From: Actinobaculum sp. 313
Lineage (GTDB): Bacteria; Actinomycetota; Actinomycetes; Actinomycetales; Actinomycetaceae
Length of the DNA stretch: 64,000 bases
Assembly (NCBI RefSeq): GCF_003073475.1
Contig: NZ_CP029033.1
Span: forward strand, 186,001-250,000
Direction of reading: 5' to 3'
A model generated the notes under the pieces. The model was not told the DNA's origin, did not search any database, and saw nothing but the letters and a program-made list of their open reading frames with translations. A program made the translations under genes and the position numbers. Shown here piece after piece: positions 17,390 to 26,972 of the stretch. How positions within the stretch are numbered: the stretch's first letter is position 1; every line of letters begins with the position of its first letter.

Positions 17390-18085
17390 ATGAATCTATT
17401 TGATCTACCGGCCGCAGAGGAATTGGTCTCAGCGCTTTTCGTCATGCTCTTCTGTGGACTGATCGGCGTGGAGCGGGAGGTTCGCCGCAAAGACGCCGGG
17501 ATTCGCACGCATATCCTCGTCGGCTTGGGAAGCTACCTGTTCACCTTAGTGTCGCTGTACGGGGTTCCGGAGATGCTCACGGGCAACCTGCGTTGGGACG
17601 CCTCGCGGATCGCCTCGCAGATTGTTTCCGGCATTGGTTTCATCGGCGCGGGCGTCATCTTCTTCGAGCACGACAGCGTGCGAGGCCTCACCACCGCCAG
17701 TGCGATCTGGGTGGCTGCCGCGATTGGTATGGCGTGCGGTGTCGGCATGATCACCATTGCCGGGCTGGTCGTAGTTCTTTATTTCATTGTGATCTTGGCT
17801 GTTGCTCCGTTGGTACGCCATCTGTTGCATCGGGGCTCAGATGGAACCCTGCGGATCACCTATCTCGATGGCTGCGGGGTGTTGCGCTCTCTGCTCTTGG
17901 AGGCGACCGGCAGGGGATTCGAGACAATGGTGACGGCGAGCCGACAGGTTGATCGCGGTGGGCGGAAGGACGTCGTCGTCGATCTGCATGTGACAGGTGG
18001 AAAAAATGTGCCGGAGCTTGTCACGGCCCTCTCGATGCTCGACGGCGTCGTTGGTGTCGAATTGCTGGAGGATCCGGAGAGATGA
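17390..18085 (+). CDS. MgtC/SapB family membrane protein
   Basis: The 231-residue protein begins with the MgtC pattern: CGLIGVEREVRRKDAGIRTH (about 18-37), then GSYLFTLVSLYG, ASQIVSGIGFIGAGVIF and GLTTASAIWVAAAIGMACG. Four to five membrane segments fill residues 10-140, and a small ACT-like cytoplasmic domain forms the end. The ribosome site AAGGAGG is excellent. Relatives affect magnesium limitation and acid-stress survival by acting on other membrane proteins; the exact role differs between bacteria. No magnesium-sensing leader could be recognised. Confidence 0.9.
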   Translation: MNLFDLPAAEELVSALFVMLFCGLIGVEREVRRKDAGIRTHILVGLGSYLFTLVSLYGVPEMLTGNLRWDASRIASQIVSGIGFIGAGVIFFEHDSVRGLTTASAIWVAAAIGMACGVGMITIAGLVVVLYFIVILAVAPLVRHLLHRGSDGTLRITYLDGCGVLRSLLLEATGRGFETMVTASRQVDRGGRKDVVVDLHVTGGKNVPELVTALSMLDGVVGVELLEDPER

Positions 18086-18178
18086 GGTGAGGTGTAGTGG
18101 AGCCGGGCCGGATGCCGTCACGTCTACCACGGTGCAATCCTGCTCGGGGAATCGGAACCGCATGGAAATGAGGGAGAA

Positions 18179-18517
18179 ATGATCGGAAAGTACACTGTTG
18201 TCACACTCTGCGGCAGCACGCGCTTTAGAGAGGCGTTTCTGGAGGCGCAGAAGCGACTGACTCTGGCGGGCAATATCGTCATCAGCGTAGGTTTGTTCGG
18301 CCATTCCGGCGACGACGAGGTCTGTGAGGGGATGCCCGAGGACACCCGCACGAAGACGAAGGAGATGCTCGACGACATGCATAAGCGGAAAATCGACATG
18401 GCCGACGAAATCTACGTGATCAACGTGGGCGGCTACATCGGTGCCAGCACGGCCTCGGAGATCGAATATGCGCGGCGTGCAGGGAAGCGAGTTCGTTACC
18501 TGGAAGGCTGGCGCTAG
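18179..18517 (+). CDS. Small DUF4406 / nucleoside deoxyribosyltransferase-like protein
   Basis: The 112-residue Rossmann-like protein begins TVVTLCGSTRFREAFLEA and has VINVGGYIGASTASEIEYA near residue 80. This is the layout of DUF4406 and nucleoside 2-deoxyribosyltransferase-like folds, where the Glu of ASTASEIEYA sits at the active-site place. GGGAGAA gives a ribosome site. A nucleotide-related ligand is likely; the reaction is unknown. It runs convergently toward the two-TM protein gene at 18551. Confidence 0.75.
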   Translation: MIGKYTVVTLCGSTRFREAFLEAQKRLTLAGNIVISVGLFGHSGDDEVCEGMPEDTRTKTKEMLDDMHKRKIDMADEIYVINVGGYIGASTASEIEYARRAGKRVRYLEGWR

Positions 18518-18550
18518 TCCCCTAATTCGGGGCGATGCAGGGCAAACGGA

Positions 18551-19096
18551 CTAGGTGTGGCTTTTCCCTTGCCCATTGGCCTGTGGAAACAGATGCCGCG
18601 TGATGATGGCCAGTAGGCCAATCACCTGCGCAGCACTACCAACAATCCAGGTACTCAGAGCCGTTGCCGATATGGCAGAAGCACGGCACGTGTAGATGAT
18701 GATTAGAACAATGTTGGTGAAGGAGAGCGCAAAGACGATAAGTAGGGTGACCCAGAAGAGCCATTTTCGCCACGCGGTGTTCTGAGTTGTTTGTTCTGCC
18801 TCTTGTTTTCGGATTGCAGCCTCTTGTTCGCGGATGTCTGCGTCTGCATTAGCAAGCCGCGAGCCGGCAGAATCGTCTGGGGAAACAGGACCCTGAGTTT
18901 CAGTCGCCTCTTTGCCGGGCCTCAGGCAGACATCGTCGCTGGCCTGTTCTGTCTCCCATGAACTTGGATCGACAGGCGGGTTCTTAATTCTGGGATTGTC
19001 GGGTTTACTGAGGTTGCGGTCCAAGGGGACATCGTTGATGCCGCACAACTCGTCCCAAGAAGTGGGGTCCGCGTGCCCCTGATCATCCCCGGTCAA
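18551..19096 (-). CDS. Two-TM membrane protein paired with an ImmA/IrrE peptidase
   Basis: I do not recognise the family. The 181-residue protein has a polar N-terminal half (about 1-100) with a short Gln/Glu-rich helical part (EQEAAIRKQEAEQTTQN). Two membrane segments follow (about 113-134 and 142-166), then a short basic tail. The start is a TTG at 19096, overlapping the peptidase gene by 14 bases, so translation is coupled. The two-helix plan recalls small pore-forming or sensor proteins in defence and toxin modules, but that is only a resemblance. The substrate of the upstream peptidase could be this protein. Confidence 0.6.
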   Translation of the reverse strand: MTGDDQGHADPTSWDELCGINDVPLDRNLSKPDNPRIKNPPVDPSSWETEQASDDVCLRPGKEATETQGPVSPDDSAGSRLANADADIREQEAAIRKQEAEQTTQNTAWRKWLFWVTLLIVFALSFTNIVLIIIYTCRASAISATALSTWIVGSAAQVIGLLAIITRHLFPQANGQGKSHT

Positions 19097-19580
19097 TCGA
19101 AACCCCTAGATTTCGCGCTCTGTTCCTGGCTGCTGTAGGCGTGACGCCAAATCTACGTGTTAGGCGGTCGACTGTAAGTCCATCATCAACGGCATCAATG
19201 AACTCCTTGGTTGGCATTAGGAGGTAGGCTGCGAACCATTCGGCAAACCACTCATGCGCGTCTTTCGGTTGAGAATCGTCTCGGTGGTCCACGAAGGAGT
19301 ACTCATCGTCCTCCTGGATACGGCGTTCGAACCAGTGTCCAAGTTCATGAGCACATGTATAGTTTTGCCGCCGATCGGGTTCGTCAACGGCTAGGTAGAT
19401 CTCAGCAGGTTTACCCTGCTCTTTCACGATCCGGCCTGATTCGCCTTCGGGCAGAACCGCAGTATAAACATTCATTCCGAGAGCCACGGCAATTTTGACA
19501 GGATCCACCGGAAAAACGCCGTCCCAATACTTAGCGCGGGCCTGTTCGGCTTCGTCGCGAGCACGGTCTTTGATCAACAT
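19083..19580 (-). CDS. ImmA/IrrE family metallopeptidase
   Basis: The 165-residue protein has the zinc motif HELGH at residues 78-82 and, about 28 residues on, EWFAEWFAAYLLMP with Glu110 as the likely third ligand. The N-terminal part (DPVKIAVALGMNVY) matches the family. Such peptidases usually cut a repressor or partner protein in mobile elements, toxin-antitoxin or stress modules. No helix-turn-helix repressor is next to it; the overlapping partner is a two-TM protein. The palindrome at 19637-19656 lies upstream and may be its operator. Confidence 0.88.
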   Translation of the reverse strand: MLIKDRARDEAEQARAKYWDGVFPVDPVKIAVALGMNVYTAVLPEGESGRIVKEQGKPAEIYLAVDEPDRRQNYTCAHELGHWFERRIQEDDEYSFVDHRDDSQPKDAHEWFAEWFAAYLLMPTKEFIDAVDDGLTVDRLTRRFGVTPTAARNRARNLGVSIDRG

Positions 19581-19636
19581 CGTCTACACCTGCCTTCCGT
19601 TACGGCTCTTGTGTCAATGGTAAACGCTTGCTCCGA

Positions 19637-19656
19637 CACAAATTGTTTCATTTGTG
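19637..19656. promoter_or_regulatory. Palindrome upstream of the ImmA/IrrE gene
   Basis: CACAAAT-TGTTTC-ATTTGTG has perfect 7-base arms about 57 bases before the peptidase start. It looks like an operator for a dimeric regulator; none is encoded beside it. Confidence 0.55.
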
Positions 19657-19741
19657 GGTTCAAAATGCGGTACCGCCGACTAAGACACTCTTCAACTGTA
19701 TAAAGGCGGCTGCAATGGCAGATCGGCTGCGATGAGGAGCC

Positions 19742-20386
19742 TTAGACCGGCTCGAATTCACGCACCAGTTCGACGACGGCGTCGTCGCGGCCGTTGGCGA
19801 GAATATCTTCGCGCACGGCGGGCCAACTGAGCGCGCGACGCATCAGTTCAGCGTCGTACTGGGTGAAGGTCTCAACCATGCTCCGCTTGGTGATGGTGTT
19901 GAGTCGTTTGCACATGCGAGTATCGGCAGCCTTCCTTTCCGCATCCGTGGGTGGATATCCGCCACCGAAGTCGCCGTCGAAGAGCTTGTCGAGCGTGCAT
20001 TGCAGGTTGATCTCGCCAAGCCAGCCGAAGTTCAGGCCAAGCGGTAGCGAGATGGCGTTGCCGTCATTGATTCGTCCGAAAAGGAAGGCGTCCTGTGGCG
20101 TCTGCACGAATCCGCAGATGACGGAGGGAAGACTGTTGCACGCGAGCATCATTCCTTGACCGGAGGAGCAACCCGTCACGACAAAGTCCACCGCACGACT
20201 GGAGAGCAGCAAACTGACAGCCGTGGCGGCATCGATATACGAATAGGGGTGGGCGTCCTCGTGGTGCAGCCCGAAGTTGATGACGGCATCGTTGCGATTG
20301 TTACGCTTGATCGCGTTGACGGTGCAGCGATACAGAGTCTCATTCTTGGAACGCTGCGACGCGGCCTGAATAACGCCGATTCTCAT
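19742..20386 (-). CDS. RpiB/LacA/LacB family sugar-phosphate isomerase
   Basis: The 214-residue protein has the family layout: MRIGVIQAASQRSKN at the N-terminus, FGLHHEDAHPYSYIDAATAV, then VTGCSSGQGMMLACN, the anion-binding loop with the catalytic Cys found in this family, followed by GLNFGWLGEINLQ. It is longer than classical RpiB (about 150), with a C-terminal extension. The reaction would be an aldose-ketose isomerisation of a sugar phosphate; which sugar is not clear. AGAAAGG precedes the ATG. It is a single gene. Confidence 0.85.
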   Translation of the reverse strand: MRIGVIQAASQRSKNETLYRCTVNAIKRNNRNDAVINFGLHHEDAHPYSYIDAATAVSLLLSSRAVDFVVTGCSSGQGMMLACNSLPSVICGFVQTPQDAFLFGRINDGNAISLPLGLNFGWLGEINLQCTLDKLFDGDFGGGYPPTDAERKAADTRMCKRLNTITKRSMVETFTQYDAELMRRALSWPAVREDILANGRDDAVVELVREFEPV

Positions 20387-20463
20387 GCGGATGGCCTTTC
20401 TGGGTTATAGGGGCTTAAGGCCCGGATTGTTGGGGTCGTTGGTCACGGGCTGTAAAACGTTGA

Positions 20464-20489
20464 TACCCCGCCGATTGCTCGACGGGGTA
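20464..20489 (-). terminator. Probable terminator of tRNA-Ser(GCU)
   Basis: The stem TACCCCG/CGGGGTA (20464-20470 with 20483-20489) is followed on the minus strand by a short AACGTTTT tract. Confidence 0.55.
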
Positions 20490-20498
20490 CCGTGCCTC

Positions 20499-20592
20499 TG
20501 GCGGAGACGGCGGGATTTGAACCCGCGAGGGACCTTTCAGCCCCTACCTTCTTAGCAGGAAGGCGCACTCGACCGGACTATGCGACGTCTCC
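20499..20592 (-). tRNA. tRNA-Ser (anticodon GCU)
   Basis: The acceptor GGAGACG pairs with CGTCTCC. A long variable arm, anticodon stem with loop CTGCTAA and T-arm GGTTCAAATCC are present. The discriminator is G, and CCA is encoded at 20499-20501. Confidence 0.96.
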
Positions 20593-20936
20593 AAGTAGTC
20601 CAAGAATAGCGTGATGCGCCCCCGCCAGTCCACCTAGGGGGTGTATTCTGCGCGACGTGGGAGCATTTGTGCTGGTCAGAGGCTATACATTGCTGGTCAG
20701 AGCCTATGCGGCGAATGTCGCCAAGTTGCGACAGCCATGCGACAAGACTGCTAAATCCGGTGTGTAAGCTCGATTGTGCAACGAGGGAACTCGCGACCTG
20801 CTCGTTCGAACGAACAAGCAGGTTTGATCTTCTCTCACCCAACTCAGGGGCCCTGGGCTGGGTGGCTGAATACTCGGCCGCTTGCTCAGCAGAACCCGTA
20901 GGGCATCACCGCCCGAATACAAGAAGGATAAAGATC
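20593..20936. other. Gap with a short direct repeat
   Basis: TGCTGGTCAGAG occurs at about 20670 and 20691. No convincing gene. An in-frame extension of the DUF3060 gene runs through it but lacks a ribosome site and any homology that I can see. Confidence 0.5.
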
Positions 20937-21539
20937 ATGACTCGACAGCTTCCACGCAAGCGTTTACTGCAGGGCTTCGTGCTCCTCGGCGGATTCGCCC
21001 TGATTGCCACGGGGTGCTCCACCAACGTGAGTGACGATGCCAAGGATACCCAGACAACGGTTTCCTCTGACACGGGCACAACCATCAAGGGTGACAACGT
21101 GCAGACGACGGAAATCGATGGCGATGTTACCAACGTGGATAACGGCTATGACGACGCCGACGACGCGGACAATGACACCACCGATGTTCCCGATGCGGCG
21201 GATACACGTGACATCACCGACCCGGAGTGGTTGGAGGCGGCCGCTTCTTCCGAGAAGACAATTAATGGTGGTCCATCGGTCAATATCACCGAGTCTGACA
21301 CCGTCATCACCATCAAGGGTGATTGTGAATCACTCAATATTCTCGGTGCGAATGTGACAGTGTTGGCCGAAGACATATCGGTCCTCAGTATCACAGGTAG
21401 CAATGTGAAAGTGTTTGGCGAGGAAATCGGCACCGTGCAGTTCACAGGCTCAGACAACACCATTGTGTGGTCAGATGTTTCCGAGCCGACTGTCGGTTCT
21501 GAGCTTGGCACGAATAACACTATCCGGCGGGCTGAGTGA
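20937..21539 (+). CDS. DUF3060 lipoprotein
   Basis: A 200-residue secreted lipoprotein with signal peptide MTRQLPRKRLLQGFVLLGGF and lipobox ATGC (Cys27). An acidic, Asp/Thr-rich linker (about 30-100) follows. The C-terminal beta-helix-like repeats typical of DUF3060 then follow: VTVLAEDISVLSITGSNVKV, FTGSDNTIVW and GTNNTI. AGAAGGA lies nine bases before ATG 20937; the longer frame starting at 20667 has no such site. The domain's role is unknown; the protein should be anchored outside the membrane. Confidence 0.85.
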   Translation: MTRQLPRKRLLQGFVLLGGFALIATGCSTNVSDDAKDTQTTVSSDTGTTIKGDNVQTTEIDGDVTNVDNGYDDADDADNDTTDVPDAADTRDITDPEWLEAAASSEKTINGGPSVNITESDTVITIKGDCESLNILGANVTVLAEDISVLSITGSNVKVFGEEIGTVQFTGSDNTIVWSDVSEPTVGSELGTNNTIRRAE

Positions 21540-21718
21540 CGACGCTTCTGCCTCGTGAGGTTCATGAAAGCGCTCGCGGGGCAGCGAGTCGGCTCTGCGG
21601 TCGACCACACAACTAACGCCGGCCCGCCCAACTGGTGCAGGCGCACAGAAGTAATGTGTGGGCGCAAAGGTAGTGCGGGCCCAACGCGTCAGCTGTGCGC
21701 GACCGCAGCAGCAACTAC

Positions 21719-21760
21719 TAGGTGTGGCTGAGAGGAATGCACTCCTCCCAGCCACACCTA
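21719..21760. terminator. Strong hairpin between the lipoprotein and regulator genes
   Basis: TAGGTGTGGCTG pairs with CAGCCACACCTA, with the inner pairing GAGGA/TCCTC, and is followed by TATATGATG. It probably ends the DUF3060 transcript, but it lies only 41 bases before the response-regulator ATG and could also be in its leader. Confidence 0.6.
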
Positions 21761-21801
21761 TATGATGAGCACGATATCGACATTTCCAAGCGAGGGGCGC
21801 A

Positions 21802-22560
21802 ATGTCCGTGAATACAGGTGCACCGCGACGGGCGGACAAGCCGGTCGTTCTTCTTGTCGACGACGAGGCTGCTATCACCGACGCGCTCGCTCCGTACCTC
21901 GAGCGCTCTGGCTTCACTGTTCACATAGCTGCCAACGGTGAAGAAGGCCTGGCATGCCACGAGGAGCTGGGACCGGATATTGTGGTCAGCGATGTCCTTA
22001 TGCCGGTTATGGACGGTCGAGAAATGGTTCGCCGTATCCGCAGCCAGGGTGGGTGGACACCGGTTATTCTTCTTACCCAAATCGATGTCTCCTACGAGCG
22101 ATCTGCCGCCCTGGATGAGGGGGCCGATGATTACCTCTCCAAACCGTTCGACCCGCAGGAACTCGTTTCTCGCATCCGGGCGGTATTGCGCCGCAGTGCG
22201 AGAAGTGCGGGCGTTGGAAACAACGCGCCCAAGCCGCTTTCGGCAGCGGAGCGGTTGGTATGCGGCGAACTTGTGGTGGACCGCACGGCCCGCCGGGCTT
22301 ACCTTGGCGAACGCGAGTTGGTACTCACCCCGAAGGCATCTCTAGTGCTGGACTACCTCATGACTCACCCGAATGAATTGCATACCCGTGAGCGTCTCTT
22401 GGCAGCACTGTGGGGTATCGACTTCGTGAGTTCGACGCGGGCAGTCGACCATCGCATCAGGGAAATACGTCGAGTTCTTGGGGATGACCCAACACATCCG
22501 CAGTACATCGAGACTGTTCCCTCCGTCGGCTATCGCTTCATTGGGAAGGTGCACTCGTGA
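21802..22560 (+). CDS. OmpR-family response regulator
   Basis: The 252-residue protein has a receiver domain (15-130) with the acidic pair Asp20-Asp21, phospho-acceptor Asp64 in VVSDVLMP, the conserved Thr in LLTQ and Lys in DDYLSKPF. A winged-helix domain follows (about 150-250), ending YIETVPSVGYRFIG. The histidine kinase gene follows after about 140 bases, so the pair should form one two-component system. The signal is unknown; the neighbouring lipoprotein is a possible target or sensor partner. Confidence 0.94.
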   Translation: MSVNTGAPRRADKPVVLLVDDEAAITDALAPYLERSGFTVHIAANGEEGLACHEELGPDIVVSDVLMPVMDGREMVRRIRSQGGWTPVILLTQIDVSYERSAALDEGADDYLSKPFDPQELVSRIRAVLRRSARSAGVGNNAPKPLSAAERLVCGELVVDRTARRAYLGERELVLTPKASLVLDYLMTHPNELHTRERLLAALWGIDFVSSTRAVDHRIREIRRVLGDDPTHPQYIETVPSVGYRFIGKVHS

Positions 22561-22702
22561 GAGGCGCCTTGCATTCCGGATTCAGTGCTTCACTGCGGCA
22601 CAGGGGCGGGCGTGATCGCACCCTCGCTTTGGTGGCGCCCGGCTCCGACACGACACGGCGGAGCCTACAGAGGAACGCACAGCGAAGCGGAAGGAACCTG
22701 GT

Positions 22703-23641
22703 ATGAGCCAACAATCGACGCATCCCATGGCGCCGTCGCGCCGCGTTCCACGTGTACGAATGATCTTGCTGTGCCTCCTTCCCGCGTTGGTGACGGCGGT
22801 AGGCGCTGTTATGTGGTACCTGTCGGGTGAGCGACGACGCCTCAATATCTCGATCACTTTTCCCGGTCTGCTCGCGGAACTCGGGATAATGACCAGCCTG
22901 TTGATAGTCGCAGTCGTCGCGATCCGGTGGCGATTCCGGGAACATTTTCAACAGGGATGTGTGGCAGGAGAAGAAGCCCGCCGCGTCGCCCACCGGCAGT
23001 TCCTGCAGCGCCTCGACCACGAACTGAAGAACCCGCTCACCGCCATGCGTGCCGCGGCAAGCGGGGAGGACTCCGCACAGAGCCGGGCCATTATCGACAC
23101 CCAGTCGCAGCGAATGAGTCGGTTGCTGACGGATCTGCGCAAGCTCTCGGACCTGGAAACCGCTCCGCTGAGCATTGAGGATGTTGATATTGAGGAAACG
23201 ACTCGCGACGCCGTTGCAGCAGTCGAGCAGGAATTGGCGGCTCGCGGGGAGACGCGTGCTTTCGATGTGACTTTCCCGGAGGCACCCTGGCCGTTGCCGA
23301 CGGTGCGCGGCGACGGCGACCTGTTGTACTCGGCGATCTACAACCTTGTATCCAACGCCGCAAAATACACCGACGAAGGCGCCGTGATTGAGATACGCGG
23401 CAGCCAGCGGCAGGGAACTGTGACACTGGAGGTGGCAGATACCGGAATCGGTATCCCGGCGGAGGAAGTGCCTACGGTGTGGGCGGAGCTTTCTAGAGCG
23501 GCGAATGCGCGCAGTCGCCCCGGCTACGGATTGGGCTTGGCGTTGGTACAGACGATCGTGTCGCGGCACGGCGGCAGCGCCGCATTGAGTTCCAGACTCG
23601 GGGTGGGGACAAGCACCGTGATCACTTTGCCTATCAGCTAG
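22703..23641 (+). CDS. Sensor histidine kinase
   Basis: The 312-residue kinase has two membrane segments (about 20-40 and 58-76) with a very short outside loop, so it probably senses something in or at the membrane rather than a free ligand. The H-box LDHELKNPLTAMR has His106. The N-box NLVSNAAKYT, G1 DTGIGIP and G2 GYGLGLALVQ follow. No HAMP domain is apparent. It pairs with the regulator at 21802-22560. The start ATG 22703 follows GAAGGAA. Confidence 0.92.
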   Translation: MSQQSTHPMAPSRRVPRVRMILLCLLPALVTAVGAVMWYLSGERRRLNISITFPGLLAELGIMTSLLIVAVVAIRWRFREHFQQGCVAGEEARRVAHRQFLQRLDHELKNPLTAMRAAASGEDSAQSRAIIDTQSQRMSRLLTDLRKLSDLETAPLSIEDVDIEETTRDAVAAVEQELAARGETRAFDVTFPEAPWPLPTVRGDGDLLYSAIYNLVSNAAKYTDEGAVIEIRGSQRQGTVTLEVADTGIGIPAEEVPTVWAELSRAANARSRPGYGLGLALVQTIVSRHGGSAALSSRLGVGTSTVITLPIS

Positions 23642-23951
23642 ACAGGGCGGCGTCAGTTGGACGTGGACGGCCCAGTTTGACGGGCTGGCGTCAATCAGGT
23701 GCGGGAGGCATCAGGCGCGAACGGCATCAAGCAGGCATTGACGGCCAGCTAGGCGCGAACGGCATTTGTTGTCAGACGTGGGGACCAGTTAGACGGGCTG
23801 GCGTGACGGCGGTACGTTGGTGAAGGGGCACTTACCTGACCGTCATTCCCGTTTGCATGACAGTTCGCCGTCTCAAACCGCACTGGTCTGGCGGCGTCGC
23901 ACACCACGACGCGGGAGAGACTCGCAATCCTTGATGGTCCGAGATAAACGA
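23642..23951. other. Gap with degenerate short repeats
   Basis: Variants of GACGGGCTGGCGT and of AGGCGCGAACGGCAT recur at 23680-23810. No convincing gene. Confidence 0.5.
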
Positions 23952-23980
23952 ATGCCGGAATTCCAACGGAATCCCGGCAT
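23952..23980 (-). terminator. Terminator of tRNA-Ser(CGA)
   Basis: ATGCCGG pairs with CCGGCAT, and the inner GATTCC/GGAATT pairs around a GTT loop. The minus strand continues with CGTTTATC, immediately after the tRNA 3' end. Confidence 0.7.
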
Positions 23981-23981
23981 G

Positions 23982-24070
23982 TGGCGGTAGCGGCGGGATT
24001 TGAACCCGCGGTGGCTATTAACCACACAGCATTTCGAGTGCTGCACCTTCGGCCGCTCGGACACGCTACC
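23982..24070 (-). tRNA. tRNA-Ser (anticodon CGA)
   Basis: The acceptor GGTAGCG pairs with CGCTACC. A long variable arm, anticodon loop CTCGAAA and T-arm GGTTCAAATCC are present. CCA is encoded at 23982-23984. Confidence 0.96.
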
Positions 24071-24414
24071 GTCATGTATTGTACAGAACAGGCAGGGAGC
24101 GTGCGAGTCGCAAGCCGTTGCAATAGCACACATTTTCGTCTCGCTGCGACTTCATACGGTTGCATCAGTATGGCTGCGAATTTCGTACGGCTGGAGCCGA
24201 TATGGTTGTGGATTCCCTCAGTTGAAGGTAGTCCGGCCCGCTGTTTGAGCATGGCTGTGGTTTCGTGACCGGCGGATGGGTGTGGCGTGCGTGCCGTGGT
24301 GTGGCGGAGTTAGTGGGCCGCGCGCTGAACGGCCAGAAGGGTCGGGGCCGTCTGGCCAGATGCTGATTGCCAGACGGCGTAGGATGTGGCGCTGTGGGCC
24401 GGAAGGCGTGCCTG
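24071..24414. other. Gap, no feature seen
   Basis: This holds the tRNA-Ser promoter and the downstream side of tadA. No gene, repeat or clear terminator is seen. Confidence 0.45.
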
Positions 24415-25038
<624 letters not shown>

Positions 25039-25086
25039 TCATTCGACGTGGCAGCGCAGTCCCCTCCTCGCTGGTAAGTTTGAGCT

Positions 25087-25725
25087 ATGCGTACCCAGAT
25101 CATTGAGCACCCATTGGTGGCACACAAACTGACTCTTCTGCGTGACCAGAACACCCCGTCGCCGGTGTTCCGTCAGCTCGTTGATGAACTGGTCACACTG
25201 CTTGCCTACGAAGCAACTCGGGACGTGAGTGTGGACGCCGTTGACATTACGACTCCGGTGGCTCCCACGACCGGCGTGAAACTGGCAAAACCACGCCCGA
25301 TGGTCGTTCCGATTCTGCGCGCAGGTCTGGGAATGCTGGAAGGCATGGCAAAGCTTCTGCCGACGGCCGAGATCGGATTCCTGGGAATGAAGCGCGATGA
25401 AATGACGCTGGAGGCCATTACATACGCGAACCGTCTACCCGATGACCTCTCCGGCCGCCAGTGCTACATCCTCGATCCGATGCTTGCCACCGGGGGTACG
25501 CTCGTCGCCTCGATCAACTACCTGCTGGAACGCGGGGCACGTGAAGTGACCTGCGTGTGTATCCTAGCCGCTCCTGAAGGTATCGCGGCCGTCGAAGCGG
25601 CCGTTGGTGACCGCGCCGACGTCTCAATCGTCGTCGCCGCAGTTGACGAGGGCCTGAATGAAAACAGCTATATCGTTCCCGGTTTGGGTGATGCGGGCGA
25701 CCGTTTGTACGGCGTCGTAAACTGA
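25087..25725 (+). CDS. upp: Uracil phosphoribosyltransferase
   Basis: The 212-residue protein has the full-length upp pattern: [16 protein letters not shown] near the N-terminus, [14 protein letters not shown], the PRPP loop [16 protein letters not shown] (about 129-144) and the uracil-binding end [15 protein letters not shown]. It makes UMP from uracil and PRPP in pyrimidine salvage. It stands alone, divergent from tadA. Confidence 0.97.
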   Translation: MRTQIIEHPLVAHKLTLLRDQNTPSPVFRQLVDELVTLLAYEATRDVSVDAVDITTPVAPTTGVKLAKPRPMVVPILRAGLGMLEGMAKLLPTAEIGFLGMKRDEMTLEAITYANRLPDDLSGRQCYILDPMLATGGTLVASINYLLERGAREVTCVCILAAPEGIAAVEAAVGDRADVSIVVAAVDEGLNENSYIVPGLGDAGDRLYGVVN

Positions 25726-25960
25726 CGGGCGAATGGTGAATTGAAAGCAACTGGGTTGTGCACTCGCCACCGCGTCGTGAACCTACAATCAACTCGTTGC
25801 CTGGCCCCGAATCGTTAGTGAACGACTCAGGGGTGAGTTAATGACCGGCACGTGGCTTGAGTACCGAGTCGCGAACTGCCGTTTGGGGTGCGCCGACCGG
25901 GGCACGCCGCTTGGGACGCGAACCACGGACCGAATCTCGAACAAACGACGAAGGAAAGCA

Positions 25961-26839
25961 ATGTCGAAGAAGAAGCGCCGCAATACCCGACAGAACCGAG
26001 CATCAGCAACCACTAAACCCAAACGCGTTGTTATCCCGTTTGTGGAGCGACCTTTCGAGGGTCTGCCGCTGGAAATGGAATTGGTTGCCATGCGGGAGAT
26101 TCTGCCGCTGGCCACCGTGGACGTGCGAACCACTGAGGAATACGGTAGTGCCCAGCTGACGCTGGCGAGTATCCTCCCCGGGATGGCGGCGGCAATTCGC
26201 AGGGAGGATGGCGTGCTCCTGGTCGCCATGCAGACCGTCATGCATTCGGGTGATGCGTCCCTCGATATTGCCGCCCGTATTATCGCCGGGCTGGAACTGC
26301 AAGCTGGCGAGACTTTCCACATGCCCGAGCAGCCCGAGCCGGGACCGCGGATGCAGGATGTTCTGGACCTGGAGAGCTTCGAGACCTTCACGCTGTATGA
26401 GGAGCCAACATTCTGGATGACGCCAGAGGAGGCAGCGAAGCCAGATAATCGAGATGCGCTTCGCTCCTCTCGTGAACAATTGGTGCCGACCGCTGCGGTA
26501 GACGGCGTCCCCGGCGCCTACTGGTGCCGCATGTCTCGTGAGTTCCTGCGCTGGGTGCGACCGGAGCCGCGAGACCGTGTACTCGATGGACTGGCGCGCC
26601 TGCGTGTGGCAGGTCAATGCACTTTCGACGAGTCACGCTTTGTTGGCGCCTTCCGGGCACAGGGCTTGTTGATCCCGGTCTGGGAGTTGCAGCCCGGCTC
26701 GGAGGCCGACGAATTGGTGCAACCTCTAGCGGAGTTTGCCTCTGTGCTCGACGCTGCCATCTCCTCCACGGAACCGTTGACGGCGGACGAGAAGCGTGCA
26801 CGAGCAGGGATCGTCTCTCGGCAGGTGACATTGCGATAA
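25961..26839 (+). CDS. DUF5926 family protein
   Basis: The 292-residue protein matches the actinobacterial DUF5926 family: a basic start MSKKKRRNTRQNRA, then VIPFVERPFEGLPLEMELVA, REILPLATV and SMxxEFLRW-like SREFLRWV further on. No enzyme motif or membrane segment is visible; the function is unknown. ATG 25961 follows AAGGAAAG closely; the longer frame from 25841 lacks a site. It is followed by the glycosyltransferase gene in the same direction. Confidence 0.85.
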   Translation: MSKKKRRNTRQNRASATTKPKRVVIPFVERPFEGLPLEMELVAMREILPLATVDVRTTEEYGSAQLTLASILPGMAAAIRREDGVLLVAMQTVMHSGDASLDIAARIIAGLELQAGETFHMPEQPEPGPRMQDVLDLESFETFTLYEEPTFWMTPEEAAKPDNRDALRSSREQLVPTAAVDGVPGAYWCRMSREFLRWVRPEPRDRVLDGLARLRVAGQCTFDESRFVGAFRAQGLLIPVWELQPGSEADELVQPLAEFASVLDAAISSTEPLTADEKRARAGIVSRQVTLR

Positions 26840-26972
26840 GCACCTGGCAATACTCCGTTGTTCCTGCACTCACCGGAATGGGCCACGCGCCTGGTAGCTG
26901 CGAAGCGGATGGTCATGAACCGGACTGTGTTTCGCGGGATTCCGACCGCCTGCTGCCTATAGGGTAGATAGC

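Noticed and set aside
22538-23569. 343-codon minus-strand frame
   Set aside because: Fully antisense to the histidine kinase gene, which has all its motifs. Shadow frame.
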